Translations under genes and position numbers: made by a program
Notes under the pieces: generated by a model
Seen by the model: only the letters and a program-made list of their open reading frames with translations
The model's database searches: none
What the model was told of the DNA's origin: nothing
Assembly: GCA_022813625.1 (NCBI GenBank)
Contig: JAKLMB010000034.1
Span: 248,001 to 312,000, forward strand
Origin: Aaosphaeria pasadenensis
Lineage: Eukaryota > Ascomycota > Dothideomycetes > Pleosporales
Direction: 5' to 3'
Length of the DNA stretch: 64,000 bases
In this document: positions 53,487 to 63,649 of the stretch, piece by piece
How positions within the stretch are numbered: the stretch's first letter is position 1
Layout: each line of letters starts with the position of its first letter

Positions 53487-56348
53487 CTAGAAAATTCGAA
53501 AATCAAAAAATTCTACATCCGCTCTAATTGTTTGCACCCTCTCCTTCAGCTCCCGGTTTAAAGACTTCAGTTCCTTGAAAAGAGCAGAGTCACGGAAACG
53601 AATTGCCGCGCGGGTAGGGTTTTCGGAACATATGATTGAATTGTCCTGTTCGTATTCAGACCGAAGTTCAAAAAGCTTCCAAATCAACTGTTTCATATCA
53701 AGCCCCTCATCACCGAAACGGAACTTAGGCAAGCACTCAAACATGCCAACCCTGCGGAAAGTCCGATTTTTCAGGGAGATTGGTGTTACTAAAATGCCGT
53801 ACATCCCGTAGTCTTCTTCCCCCGACCATTCGTGTCCAAGGATCACGCAATAGACCTGGAGACCTTTATCAAAGTTGCTCTGGTCTAAATGGAATTCTGG
53901 CCTACCCCATTCAACAGTTATGGGTTCCAATATATGCTCAGTGAAGCGTTCTTGGAGAAACTTAGAATGAACGTCCAATGGTGTAGAAGGATCGTACTCA
54001 TTCATGTCTATGATTGTCTCCATTGTGGTCCTTATTGCCGGCGCAGAAAGGTCTAGATGACCATCAGTAATCTCACCAAAAGGATCCATTGTTTTGGGCG
54101 TGACCGAGGAATCCAATTTCAGTGCTATGTGCTTGTGAACCCTCTCTAGACCTCGCCATTCTAGACCTCGCCAATTCTTGAAGGCCACCGGAGCGTCTAC
54201 AGAAAGCCAAGACCATGTAGGCGCTAAATACGGCGGTTGCTGGATGGTAGTACCTAAGCCCTCCGAGCCATTGATTATCCGAAACCACAAGAGAAGTTCA
54301 ATGAGGCCTGGGCCGGACCAGAGCCCAGCCAGGTATTTGCATCCAGTCTGTTCTGCGTAGAGACGTGCGAGACCAGAAAGAGCGGGAAGACGATCGCTTC
54401 TGAATGTGATTTGTCGCGTTGTGTAGTTTTCCACTATTTTCTTCCATTCCTTCGTACCATCACTTGCGAAATATGGCAGTTTTGATGGCGGAAATGAACG
54501 GTCGTGAGATTGCTCCCTTTCTTGCTCCTCAAATTTCTGCGACTGGCAGTGCCATTCCATCTGCCTCGAATTAAATCTTACCTTTCGCGAGGAAAGGTGT
54601 TCCTCTTGAAGAGTCCACGCTCGAAGGTCTAGTGGGTCTGGAGGAAGGCAAGGTTCAGATTTGGTGTGTGTCAAGAAGACGGGCTTGAGACTTCCTTCGA
54701 ATCTCGCAGCACCACAATACACCGCGCATGGAGTAGTAGGTTCCAGGAATCCATTCTCCACGCCTGCACTGCGTGCAGCCATGATAGTGAGTCCTGCATT
54801 TCCGTAGATCTGACTCATAAGACCGCTTTGTGCATTCCAGTCGGACGGCGAGTCCTGTTTGATGCAAAGCGCGTCTACCCAGAGATAGCAATATCCCAGC
54901 GCATATGTCAGCTCGATGGCTTCACGTATCGTTTTCGGGAATATCGTGGGGTTGACACCAGTCCTCAAACCTAGTTCAGACTCGGATGTAAAAGATAATT
55001 GTCCCTTGCGACCCCAGACGTAACTGAGCGCAACATAACGACCCCGGTATCCGGCGCTATCCTGTAGCCGAACTATTATCTGAGAATCGTGCTTCCATAT
55101 TGACAGCACCCGAGGTGGCAAAGGACTTTGAGTGTTATTGGATTTGACACACCTGGGATGACGGAGCTCGCACTCAGTCTGCCAGCATCGAATTCGCTCA
55201 GCGATATAATCCAGATTAGGTACTTCCGGCACCAGTCGTGCGATTGTGCATAGGGTACTATCTAATCCATCCCAAAATCTAAATGGCAGCCAATCGTCTA
55301 CTACATTCGTGTCAGTATTGCTCCTTAAAGGGACCCTTGCGAACTCACGGTGTACCATTCGTAATACTGCACCCTTGTAACCAGCCTCGATATGAAGAAT
55401 ATGCTCACCATTACCCCTTGAGAGTGCAAGTCGTATCTGCAAATTGTCGGCTTTTGATCGACGTAGTGTCGCACTCGCTATAGAACGCAAGGCGTAGCTA
55501 GCATGATTGTATATGTACTTGCAACAGTAGCAAGAATCAGAGCTCTTCTTTAAAGAGCCAAGGGATTGATTAGAAGGGTGGCCTTCTGAATTTGGGCCAG
55601 GCCACATGTAAAAGGCGTCTATCGATGCTTTCACGTGGGTCTGGCCCAGTTTGAGAGCTGTGCATTCTTTACACAAGGTTGTTTGAAGCCTGGAGATCAA
55701 ATCCATCTCGCTCGCTTGTGACATATGAACCACCGGTGAGAGATCGAAGAGTGATGGAGGAAGCCAAGAGCTAAATCTTTCTGGCGACTGAGCATATAGC
55801 ATACGTAGGCGGTTCTCACATTCCTCGGCTGAGAGATCGAAGAATTTTGGTACGTTTGATTCCCGAAAAATAAGGCGTAATCGAGCGGCAATGTCCCGGT
55901 ATGACCAAAGTGGCCATTGCTCGAAGAGGTGGATTAGTAATTCGTCCATCTCAGACCTTGATGGGGTCCATCGCCGAGAAGTATTTGCAGGTAACCAGCG
56001 GAAACGCGATAACACCAAGAGCAGCGCGTGCACCCCAACCCAGAGTATATATGGCCACAACGTTGGGTTCCTCGGATTTTCTGAGAGGTAGAGCATGGAA
56101 GGCATAACAATATGAACAATATCATAAGTTCTCCTGTATTTTGAGAGTAGAAAATCCAATTGCTCGAATGCTTCAATGAGTCTTATAAGGAAAATCAAAA
56201 CACTTAAAACAAATAAACAAAGTGCGTCTGATATGCTACACCAGACTATCAGTTGCCCTAATTTTTCGGAGAAGCTGAAATTGAAAAATATAACAATATA
56301 CCAGGCTAACTTTAGTGTTAGTTCTGTAAGTAAGTAGTGAATATACAT
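53487..56348 (-). CDS. HET-domain protein with N-terminal membrane segments
   Basis: Single-exon 953-residue protein. The HET (heterokaryon incompatibility) domain spans about residues 438-590: YVALSYVWG, the LWVDALCIKQDS core (about 489-500), MSQIYGNAGLTIMAA and later RAWTLQEEHLSSRKVRF, all typical. Three or four hydrophobic segments (about 10-26, 40-58, 78-90, 98-116) precede it, an uncommon feature for HET proteins. HET proteins trigger cell death on recognition of non-self partners; here no adjacent partner (het-c, nwd-type) gene is visible. An internal near-tandem repeat, WRGLEWRGLE, is encoded by 15-16 bp duplicated units at 54146-54176. The C-terminal 250 residues show no known domain. 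Confidence 0.9.
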   Translation of the reverse strand: MYIHYLLTELTLKLAWYIVIFFNFSFSEKLGQLIVWCSISDALCLFVLSVLIFLIRLIEAFEQLDFLLSKYRRTYDIVHIVMPSMLYLSENPRNPTLWPYILWVGVHALLLVLSRFRWLPANTSRRWTPSRSEMDELLIHLFEQWPLWSYRDIAARLRLIFRESNVPKFFDLSAEECENRLRMLYAQSPERFSSWLPPSLFDLSPVVHMSQASEMDLISRLQTTLCKECTALKLGQTHVKASIDAFYMWPGPNSEGHPSNQSLGSLKKSSDSCYCCKYIYNHASYALRSIASATLRRSKADNLQIRLALSRGNGEHILHIEAGYKGAVLRMVHREFARVPLRSNTDTNVVDDWLPFRFWDGLDSTLCTIARLVPEVPNLDYIAERIRCWQTECELRHPRCVKSNNTQSPLPPRVLSIWKHDSQIIVRLQDSAGYRGRYVALSYVWGRKGQLSFTSESELGLRTGVNPTIFPKTIREAIELTYALGYCYLWVDALCIKQDSPSDWNAQSGLMSQIYGNAGLTIMAARSAGVENGFLEPTTPCAVYCGAARFEGSLKPVFLTHTKSEPCLPPDPLDLRAWTLQEEHLSSRKVRFNSRQMEWHCQSQKFEEQEREQSHDRSFPPSKLPYFASDGTKEWKKIVENYTTRQITFRSDRLPALSGLARLYAEQTGCKYLAGLWSGPGLIELLLWFRIINGSEGLGTTIQQPPYLAPTWSWLSVDAPVAFKNWRGLEWRGLERVHKHIALKLDSSVTPKTMDPFGEITDGHLDLSAPAIRTTMETIIDMNEYDPSTPLDVHSKFLQERFTEHILEPITVEWGRPEFHLDQSNFDKGLQVYCVILGHEWSGEEDYGMYGILVTPISLKNRTFRRVGMFECLPKFRFGDEGLDMKQLIWKLFELRSEYEQDNSIICSENPTRAAIRFRDSALFKELKSLNRELKERVQTIRADVEFFDFRIF
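54146..54176 (-). repeat. In-frame tandem duplication within HET gene
   Basis: Units starting CTAGACCTCGCCA at 54146 and 54161 encode the doubled WRGLE in the protein, a small slippage expansion that keeps the frame. Confidence 0.75.
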
Positions 56349-57270
56349 AGTGAGATGCGTCCGATACTTCAGAAAAGTTGGTGCAATACTGATCCTACAA
56401 ATCGTCGAGGGTCTTTACTGGGATCTCAGCAGAACTATATAGACTAGCGCTTATCAGCTCTTTTATTCCGGTCAATTTCTCTTGGCCGGCCTGCATTGCT
56501 GAGTGTCTGAGCACCTGAGCGCCTGAGCGCCTCACTTGGATCAATCAATCAGATTGCCTCGCTGAGGGCCCCTGCACTGTTGCTTATCTGCCACCAACTG
56601 ATCATTGGTTTCTTAGGATAATGACCCGTGACACTCTGGGCCGCGGTGGCTCACAACGAGCCCAGGTATGCTCATGCACGACTTAAGTTGCTCACTGGAA
56701 AGTCAAGTTGCAGCTCTGAGTAACTATAGAACCACATTTACATAAGAATTATGTGAGGGTCAATTTCACTTCATTGTCAAGTAGAATTCTTATGCACTGC
56801 CAGCAGTACACCATGTGACTATAATTGGCTAGAGGGAACACGTGGGGCAGAACGGACCGCTGCACGTGGTCCAGATCGACACCTATCCCAAATAGGGAAA
56901 GGCGTTATGCAAGACAGCGGCAAGCCCAATTCTGGTCTAGCGCGGGGCCATCGGACTGGAAAAACTTTACAGGCGGCTACCTGCGGGCTTCCGGTTGTTT
57001 CGTTCGTGTTCGTGCAAGACCGACCGGCCCATTGCGACATTGAAGTTTTCAACTACGCAATCGTAGGCCTTTTTTCTTCACACCAGCTACAATTCTTGCC
57101 ACACTACTGCTACAACGGACTATAATTGATCAAATAAATAAATTGTTGTCAACGGAGAATCATTGATCCGTCCTACCCATCTCATTTCCTACAGTTCACT
57201 ATCTTCCTCAATTCATTCCGCCGTCACCCCACCTTGAAAACCGCATCAACACCACCTTCGAACACCCACA
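56349..57270. other. Divergent promoter region, HET / cystathionine beta-synthase
   Basis: Contains three tandem 8-bp units (CTGAGCAC, CTGAGCGC, CTGAGCGC, 56507-56530) and two CACGTG boxes at 56839 and 56863. No gene. Confidence 0.55.
56839..56868. promoter_or_regulatory. Paired CACGTG boxes upstream of cystathionine beta-synthase
   Basis: Exact CACGTG at 56839-56844 and 56863-56868, 24 bp apart and about 405 bp upstream of the ATG. CACGTG is the Cbf1 (bHLH) site found at sulfur-amino-acid genes in yeasts. Two exact copies so close together are suggestive; binding is inferred. Confidence 0.45.
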
Positions 57271-58901
57271 ATGTCTACCACAACTCGTCCAGCGATCCCA
57301 CCGGTCGTCATGTCGTCCATCACGGAGCAGATTGGCAACACACCTTTGGTCCGACTGAACAAGATTCCCCAGTCTCTCGGTATCAAGGCTACGGTCTACG
57401 CGAAGCTCGAGATGTTCAACGCCGGCGGAAGTGTAAAGGACCGCATTGCTCTTCGCATGGTCGAGGCTGCAGAGAAGTCAGGACGGATAAAGCCTGGCGA
57501 CACACTCATTGAGCCTACATCAGGCAACACCGGTATTGGTCTAGCTTTGGTTGGAGCTGTCAAGGGTTACAAGACGATCATTACCCTTCCTGAGAAGATG
57601 AGCCCGGAGAAGGTTGCTGTGTTGAAAGCATTGGGTGCGGAGATCATAAGAACACCGACCGCGGCTGCATTTGACTCCCCCGAGTCACACATTGGTGTCG
57701 CACGCAGGCTTGTCAAGGAACTACCAAACGCCCACATCCTCGATCAGTACTCAAATCTCGATAACCCTCTTGCACACGAATACGGTACTGCGGAGGAGGT
57801 GTGGACACAGACCGATGGAAAGGTGACCTGCCTTGTCGCAGGTGCTGGTACTGGAGGCACAATCACCGGTCTGGCGCGAGGCTTGAGGAAGCACAACAAA
57901 GACATCAAGATTGTCGCTGCAGATCCCCATGGCAGTATCCTGGCCCTCCCGGAGCAATTGAACGAGGAGCATGTGAATGAGGGCTACAAGGTGGAGGGAA
58001 TCGGTTACGATTTCATCCCCGATGTTCTCGAGCAGAAGTTGGTGGACACCTGGTACAAGACTGATGACCGCACCTCATTCCAGTACGCAAGGAGATTGAT
58101 CGCGGAGGAGGGTATCCTCTGCGGTGGATCCAGTGGAAGCGCACTCGATGCCGCAGTCAGAGCGATCAAGGACCTCAACCTTGGCGAGAACGATGTCGTC
58201 GTTGTCATCTGCCCTGATTCCATCCGCAGCTATCTTAGCAAGGTATGTACCCAACTCTCAATCTATGTAGACACCTCACTAACCTCTCACAGTTCGTTGA
58301 TGATGACTGGCTATCAGCCAACGACCTCCTTCCCCCGACACCACCTGAGTCTCCTGACAACGAGGCTCCTCTTGCCCGCGCTCGATCCCACTCCCTCAAG
58401 AACGATCCCTTCCATAATGCCACTATCGCCGCCCTCCGCCTCAAGCCCGTCACTACCGTCCCCACCGATTCACCCATCACCGAGGCCATTGAGACGATGC
58501 GCGAGAAGGGCTTCGACCAGCTCCCAGTCTCCTCTTACTCCGCAGCAGGCAAGGCCAAGCTCGTCGGCATTGTTACCCTCGGTAACCTCCTCTCGTGGAT
58601 CGCCAACGGCCGTGCGAACCCCAAGACCAAGGTCGAGGACGTTATGTTCGACTTCCGCAAGCTCAACGAGGTCGTCAAGGACCTTGGACGCCTGCACATC
58701 GACGGCGGCGAGGGCAAGAAGAAGGGCTCCCGTCGGGATTTCGTCGAGATCACCCGCGACACTTCGCTCAGCGACTTGAACAAGTTCTTCGAGTGGAACT
58801 CTGCCGCTGTTGTCACCGAGAAGGTCGACGGCGAGTTGAGGGCTACCGCCGTCGTCACCAAGGTCGACTTGTTGACCTGGATGGTCAAGCAGGGAAACTA
58901 G
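57271..58901 (+). CDS. Cystathionine beta-synthase
   Basis: Two exons, 57271-58242 and 58293-58901 (526 aa), joined at SYLSK/FVDDDWL. PLP enzyme of fold type II: Lys56 in NAGGSVKDRIA forms the Schiff base, EPTSGNTGIG (81-90) and GAGTGGTITG bind cofactor and phosphate, and CGGSSGSA is conserved. Two C-terminal CBS motifs (about 395-520) act as the regulatory module. There is no N-terminal heme-binding extension (no CPWH-type motif), as in other fungi. It condenses serine and homocysteine to cystathionine in reverse transsulfuration. First exon codon bias is strongly C-ended, suggesting good expression. Corresponds to yeast CYS4. Confidence 0.96.
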
Positions 58902-59718
58902 ACGACGCAACAGTAGAATATATCTCAACATATTCAACAAGAATAGTATACAATGGTACGGAACCAAAAAAGTAAAAAATAAGGATAGGGGGTTTTAAAG
59001 CGCGCATACATACATCAACGGTGTTATCAGGGAGCATATTCAACAAGGGAAAGTCTTTTTCAATGTCCTCATCGACAAGAGCGTCTCTTTCCTTTCAATT
59101 TCCGTCTTTTTTTCTTTTCCTGTTCGTTCGGACTCACATAAAGACGATTTACGATACCTTTCTTGTTCCACTCGCTTGTCTGGGTAGATAGGAAATGTAG
59201 TGCATCTGTAAGACTTCAACGTCTGAAGAGCGGTCAAGGCGGGAAATATATCAAAGATTCAACCTTCGCATACTGAGCTTGCCCCATGATTTTTGAAAAA
59301 GTCGACTCTACGAGGTTTAAGGCGGACAATATAACGAAAGACTTTGGCATGCCAGATGAATATCAAAATCGCAATCTCGTTCCATAACCTCGAACCGCAC
59401 AAACTGGACAGGAAGAATAAGCACAAAAAACAAGACACAAGAAACCAACCTCTCAACCTAAGGGGGAAGTCGGAAATAGTCCTGGCCACCTACTATTGTT
59501 ATAATCACCACAAGCACCGTTATATCTTGTAAATAATATTATAGCATTTAGTATTTAAATGCAATAGCAATATTGTAAAGCCTTAAAAGTGTTTTTAATA
59601 TAATATTATTCTACCCTCTGAAATGTCTCTGTAGTCAATTAAATAGCCTCACGAGCCTTCCTGGGACTATTTCCGACTTCCCCCTTAGGCTGAGAGCCAA
59701 CAGCCACCCTCTCCATGC
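58902..59718. other. Intergenic, with dispersed repeat copy 2
   Basis: 3' flanks of the convergent cystathionine beta-synthase and Ca2+/H+ antiporter genes. The dispersed repeat (59522-59700) ends about 18 bp from the antiporter stop, so it lies in its 3' UTR or terminator. Nothing else recognised. Confidence 0.55.
59522..59700 (+). repeat. AT-rich dispersed repeat, copy 2
   Basis: Second copy of the element at 16569-16752, same orientation, with identical blocks such as AATGTCTCTGTAGTCA, GGGACTATTTCC and CTTCCCCCTTAG. Compared with copy 1 it shows mainly transitions (e.g. CAGTCAAAT against CAATTAAAT). It sits immediately downstream of the antiporter's last exon. Confidence 0.75.
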
Positions 59719-61540
59719 TCAATCCATATCTGGTACGAAATACGAAGCCAGACTATCCAACGTCAGCAACAAACTCCACAATCACCCTTACGTAGGATTA
59801 ACTCACCTAATAACCGTATACCCCGCAACCAGCGACGCCCCCTTAAGCAAACTACACCTATCATCCAGCGTGAGCGCAATGAAAAGCACCGTCGACGCAA
59901 TCAACGTGACCACCTCAAACACGCTGAAATGAAACACCATCTCCCTCCCAATGCCCCACCCAATCAGCGTAACAAGCGGCGTCACGAACAGCGCGATCTG
60001 TAGCGCCGAGCCGATGGACACCGCGAACGCGAGGTCCATCTGTCTGCGGGACGCGAACATGATGCCTGAGACGAGTTCGGCGGCGTTGCCGACGATGGGG
60101 AGGATGATGAGGCCGACCATTGTTTTGGAGAGGGGCGAGTGGTCGACGACGTGATCGATCGAGTTGACGAGGTAGCCGCCGCAGATGGAGATGAGTGCTG
60201 TTGAGGTGATGAGGAGGAGGATGGGGAGGAGTTTCTGGATGAAGGGGTGGGTTTTGATGTCCCGTAGTGTTTCGATGGTTTTCGAGAAGGCGGGGAGACT
60301 GGGGATTGTAACGTGTGATGCGTGGTACAATGGTAGTCTGTCGAATGCTGGTGGTGGAGATATGTCTGGGGATGGAGGCAGTGAACTGTTACCAAAGGCT
60401 GGCAATCGTATCTGGGATGTTTCGACGGTTTCTGTTTCGGGCATGATCGGATCGTCTAGCTGAATGAGTGGCTTGTAGGCGAACTTTGATGACTTTAGCT
60501 GCGTAGAAAGATAAATCATGTACACGACTATGAGTACGATTGAGATGGCTCGACCGAGATCCAGCATGTCGCGTGCAACCACAGCATTGTCAGTGGTCAG
60601 TTTCAAGATCGACTAGTCACCCATTAGCCTTTCGGAAAGAGCAGAAAGTATGAAGGGGGAACCCACGGGGAGCAAGAAGCTGACAGTCGTCAAGCACAAT
60701 AGACCCGCCGCAACACGCGTCGCTAGGACGTTGTATACTTGTCCCCTCTGGTAGTATTCTCCAGTGACAAGAACGAGGCCCAATACCAACAAGATGTTGA
60801 CGATGATAGAACCGAGGAGTGACGTTCGAAGGACAGTGTATTGTTGCTGCAACAAGGCATGCCTACACAGATTAGTTGAATTGACAGAAAAGGCATGAAG
60901 TTCTTACACACTGTTGTACGTTAGTATACTGCAATCGTAAATCAGAAGCTGTGGTCACTCACAATATCGCCACTTCCGTCACATTCCCCATCGTAACATT
61001 CAGCAGCGCTCCCGTTGTCTCGCCCAGGTAACTAGATACACCATCTGTCGCCTTGCATAATACATCAGCCAATGGGATGATTGCGATGCAGTTGAAGATG
61101 AAGATCCAAGTGTCGCTGAGCCCAATGTACGGCGACGCAATCCCGAGGGGAACAAAGGTCAAAGATAGGATGCTCCAATTGCTCGTCGTGTATCTCGCGG
61201 CCTGAACGAACCTCTGTCGAAATTCGGAAGTTTCACAATCCTGCCACTTCGCAAAGGAGGTGTATCCGTTGACGGAGCGTTGGGAAGTCTTCAATTCAGG
61301 TCAGTCGCAGAAGAGTTATAGTCCTTCTCAGGACCAAAAGCTTACAAAAGGGGTTGAGACCGTTGGCCTCGAATTGAATATGCGATATCCGATAGATGGG
61401 AGACATGCCAGTATCCCATCGTCATCATCATCTCCGTCGTCTAGCTCAGTACGCCCAGATAAGTCATCATCATCGCCATCAGCGTCCCTGCCTCTGTCCT
61501 GATCGACCCCGTCAAGTAGACTGCCAAAGCCATGTTGCAT
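59719..61540 (-). CDS. Vacuolar-type Ca2+/H+ antiporter (VCX1-like)
   Basis: Six exons: 61540-61346, 61288-60963, 60910-60908 (3 nt), 60862-60667, 60612-59807, 59752-59719 (519 aa). The cation-exchange signatures are present twice: GALLNVTMGNVTEVAI... then TSLLGSIIVNILLVLGLVL in the first half, and VGNAAELVSGIM... GSALQIALFVTPLVTLIGW in the second. The glutamates in GNVTE and GNAAE are the transport residues. An acidic stretch (Asp-rich, about residues 20-42) precedes the first helix and an acidic/disordered loop separates the halves. The protein would pump Ca2+ into the vacuole using the proton gradient. The 54-nt in-frame intron (60613-60666) would otherwise place a TAG within the protein. 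ATG 61540 is chosen because it is the first in frame. Confidence 0.88.
60908..60910 (-). other. Apparent 3-nt microexon of the antiporter gene
   Basis: The minus strand shows TACTAAC (perfect branch point) then ACAACAG, TGT, GTAAGA. Including TGT gives EVAIFVHALLQ, the family length; skipping it gives one residue less but also keeps frame. Read-through gives TAA at once. Confidence 0.5.
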
Positions 61541-62504
61541 TCTTTGGTGCAAAGCAACAAAGAGTAGGTCCCTGAAGAAATGAGGATATTGGAAGCTGCT
61601 TCGAGGGGTTCATCGCGAGGTAAATATCCGTCCCTTATCGTGTCTTGTCGTGCTGCAGAGTGGATCTTGGTCACAAGACAGGATGCTCGCAGCCGCCCTG
61701 CATTATCTCCAACTACGGAGTATGTTGTGGTGGAGGGGACAGTAGACTTTGGCGCTGTAGCTCCTACCCTAATCCTTCGACTCGACTCTGGAAAAGGGAT
61801 GGATTTGAGGCATTTTCACCATGGGAAAGATCGTCAAAAAGGCTCACTCATTACTAAGAAACCATATCAAAATGGCAGGAGGGTAAATGTTATAAATTGT
61901 CACTGTTGAAGGGGATGCTTCAGGTATCTATAGCATTTTCAAATATCCCTTCTGATGTGGAAGAATGTCAAAATGTTGAAGTATTGCACAACTTAGATTC
62001 CTGATCGAATCATAGTAATGTGAAAAAGCATTGACGGATTGCATCGTTGCAGATACTCGCGCTGGCCAACGAATTCCACCAACATGGCCCGTATCGGCAA
62101 CTTTGTGGGTGCGCGATTTGTCGTTGTTGTGAGGGATTTTCGATCCAACGAGCACAGCACAGCCTCGCTCGAAAATCGCTCGCGCTTGTATCAGGAAATA
62201 ACACAGTTCACCATACCACTTTTATAATCTTATTTAGTTTTATATCATATAATGGAAAGTCTTCAAACTGACTAGAATTTTTTTAGAATGCTATAATACT
62301 TCAGAACTTGAATTCTATGAGACTTTAGAACCGGAATGTTTGTAGAATTAAAATTACTAGGAAAAAAACTACGAAACGTATTCTTTAGCTCATCGAGAGT
62401 TACTTTGCGCATGTATGCCGAACAAGAGAGTTATGTAGGCAAACGGGGTGTTAATGTGCGTATCCACCTCGTTATCCAAAGCTCCTCAGATTGGATCATC
62501 AGTC
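61541..62504. other. Intergenic, no gene seen
   Basis: About 960 bp with only short ORFs; the half near 62300 is AT-rich. Holds the antiporter promoter (near 61541) and the 3' flank of the reductase/epimerase gene. Confidence 0.5.
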
Positions 62505-63649
62505 CTAAGTCTGCTCTGATTTTAATAGTCCTGCAACGCAAGCTTGACGTTCAGCGATTTCGTCGATAATTTCAAGTAGCCCTGGCTGGCTGGGCTTCCA
62601 GCGCAGAAGACGTCTTGCTCGAACGGCTGTGCCGCGAGAATTTGATCCCCATCGGTACGGACCTCTAGCATCCAATGATTCTGTCTGACACCAGTCCAAT
62701 GTGTCTATCTCAGATGTAGGTATGTATCCCTTCTCGAACGCTACTCTCGACACAGCTTCTTCGACGTTACCCCAGCAGAAACTTCCATTCTCCGCGAAAT
62801 AATATCCTTCTTCATCCCAAGTGGCGTTTCCACCACCAGATGCAGCAGCCTCGACCAGAAGCACGTAGAGTTGAGTCAGATCCTGGATATGTACTTGGTG
62901 CCATACGCTCCTGCCTTCACCGACACGTATTCCCTTTCCTCGCTCTAGCACAGTTGTTGCAAGGGTATAAACTTGGGTACTGCTTGTGTTCCCAGGACCA
63001 CGCCCTGTGCCGTAAATAGAGCAAGGGCACACAATGGCTGTCTTAAAAGTTTTCTCTGGGGTGTGATATGTCTGGGTGACAAGTGAATCTACATTTCGGT
63101 GAAAGGCGTCGCTGGGAAGATTGACTAGTTCCGGATCACCTTCCCAATCGTTGCAAACCCTCCCCCGTAAAATGCCACATGTTTGGGAGCGTTTATCTTC
63201 GAAGGCTAGAATGCCGGTCCCGGATGTATGAATGTACCAGCCTGGTCGTTCAGAGCTATGCATAGCGAGCCCCTTGAGCAGAGCCTGGGCTGATCCTTCG
63301 TGGTCGCAATTTGCAAAGTCTATGATTTGGCAGATTAGCTTGATGATTGGACACAGTTGCCAATGAAGACTTGCGTAATACTATGTCCGCATCTCTGGCT
63401 TCATTGCAGAGCAGTGTGCTAGAGTCGAGATCGCCCCGCACGATTCTGACTCGAGGAAATATTCTTGCAATATTTTCCGCGCCCACGTCATGCCGCACGA
63501 GTACCGATATGTGCCATGTCGGATGGGCGTCATAAATGGCGTAAAGAAAGTCACCCCCAATGTATCCCGTAGCTCCGGTACTGGATATTGCTAAGTCAGA
63601 GATTGTGTTTTCAATGATATACGTACATTAAAAGCTTTGGTGTAGTCAT
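62505..63649 (-). CDS. Extended SDR, NAD(P)-dependent epimerase/reductase
   Basis: Three exons 63649-63627, 63580-63375, 63319-62505 (347 aa). Exon 1 is 23 nt (MTTPKLLI) and joins to TGATGYIGGDFLYAI, rebuilding the cofactor loop TGATGYIG at residues 9-16. The second intron has a GC donor (GCAAGT); only this junction yields ADIVLHFANCDHEGSAQALLKGL, matching the family's VxHxAxxxH pattern. YIHTSGTGIL corresponds to the active-site Ser/Thr strand and the SIYGTGRGP segment follows; the classical YxxxK is not evident. WHQVHIQDLTQLYVLLVEAA is typical of atypical NAD-dependent epimerase/dehydratase-like fungal proteins. Substrate unknown; possibly a secondary-metabolism or aldehyde reductase. Confidence 0.87.

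Noticed and set aside
60613..60615. In-frame TAG between two same-frame ORFs of the antiporter (possible nonsense mutation or readthrough)
   Set aside because: A 54-nt intron (60613-60666, GTGGGT...GCTAAT...CTAG) removes it, keeps frame, and gives the family-like SFLLPSILKL junction.
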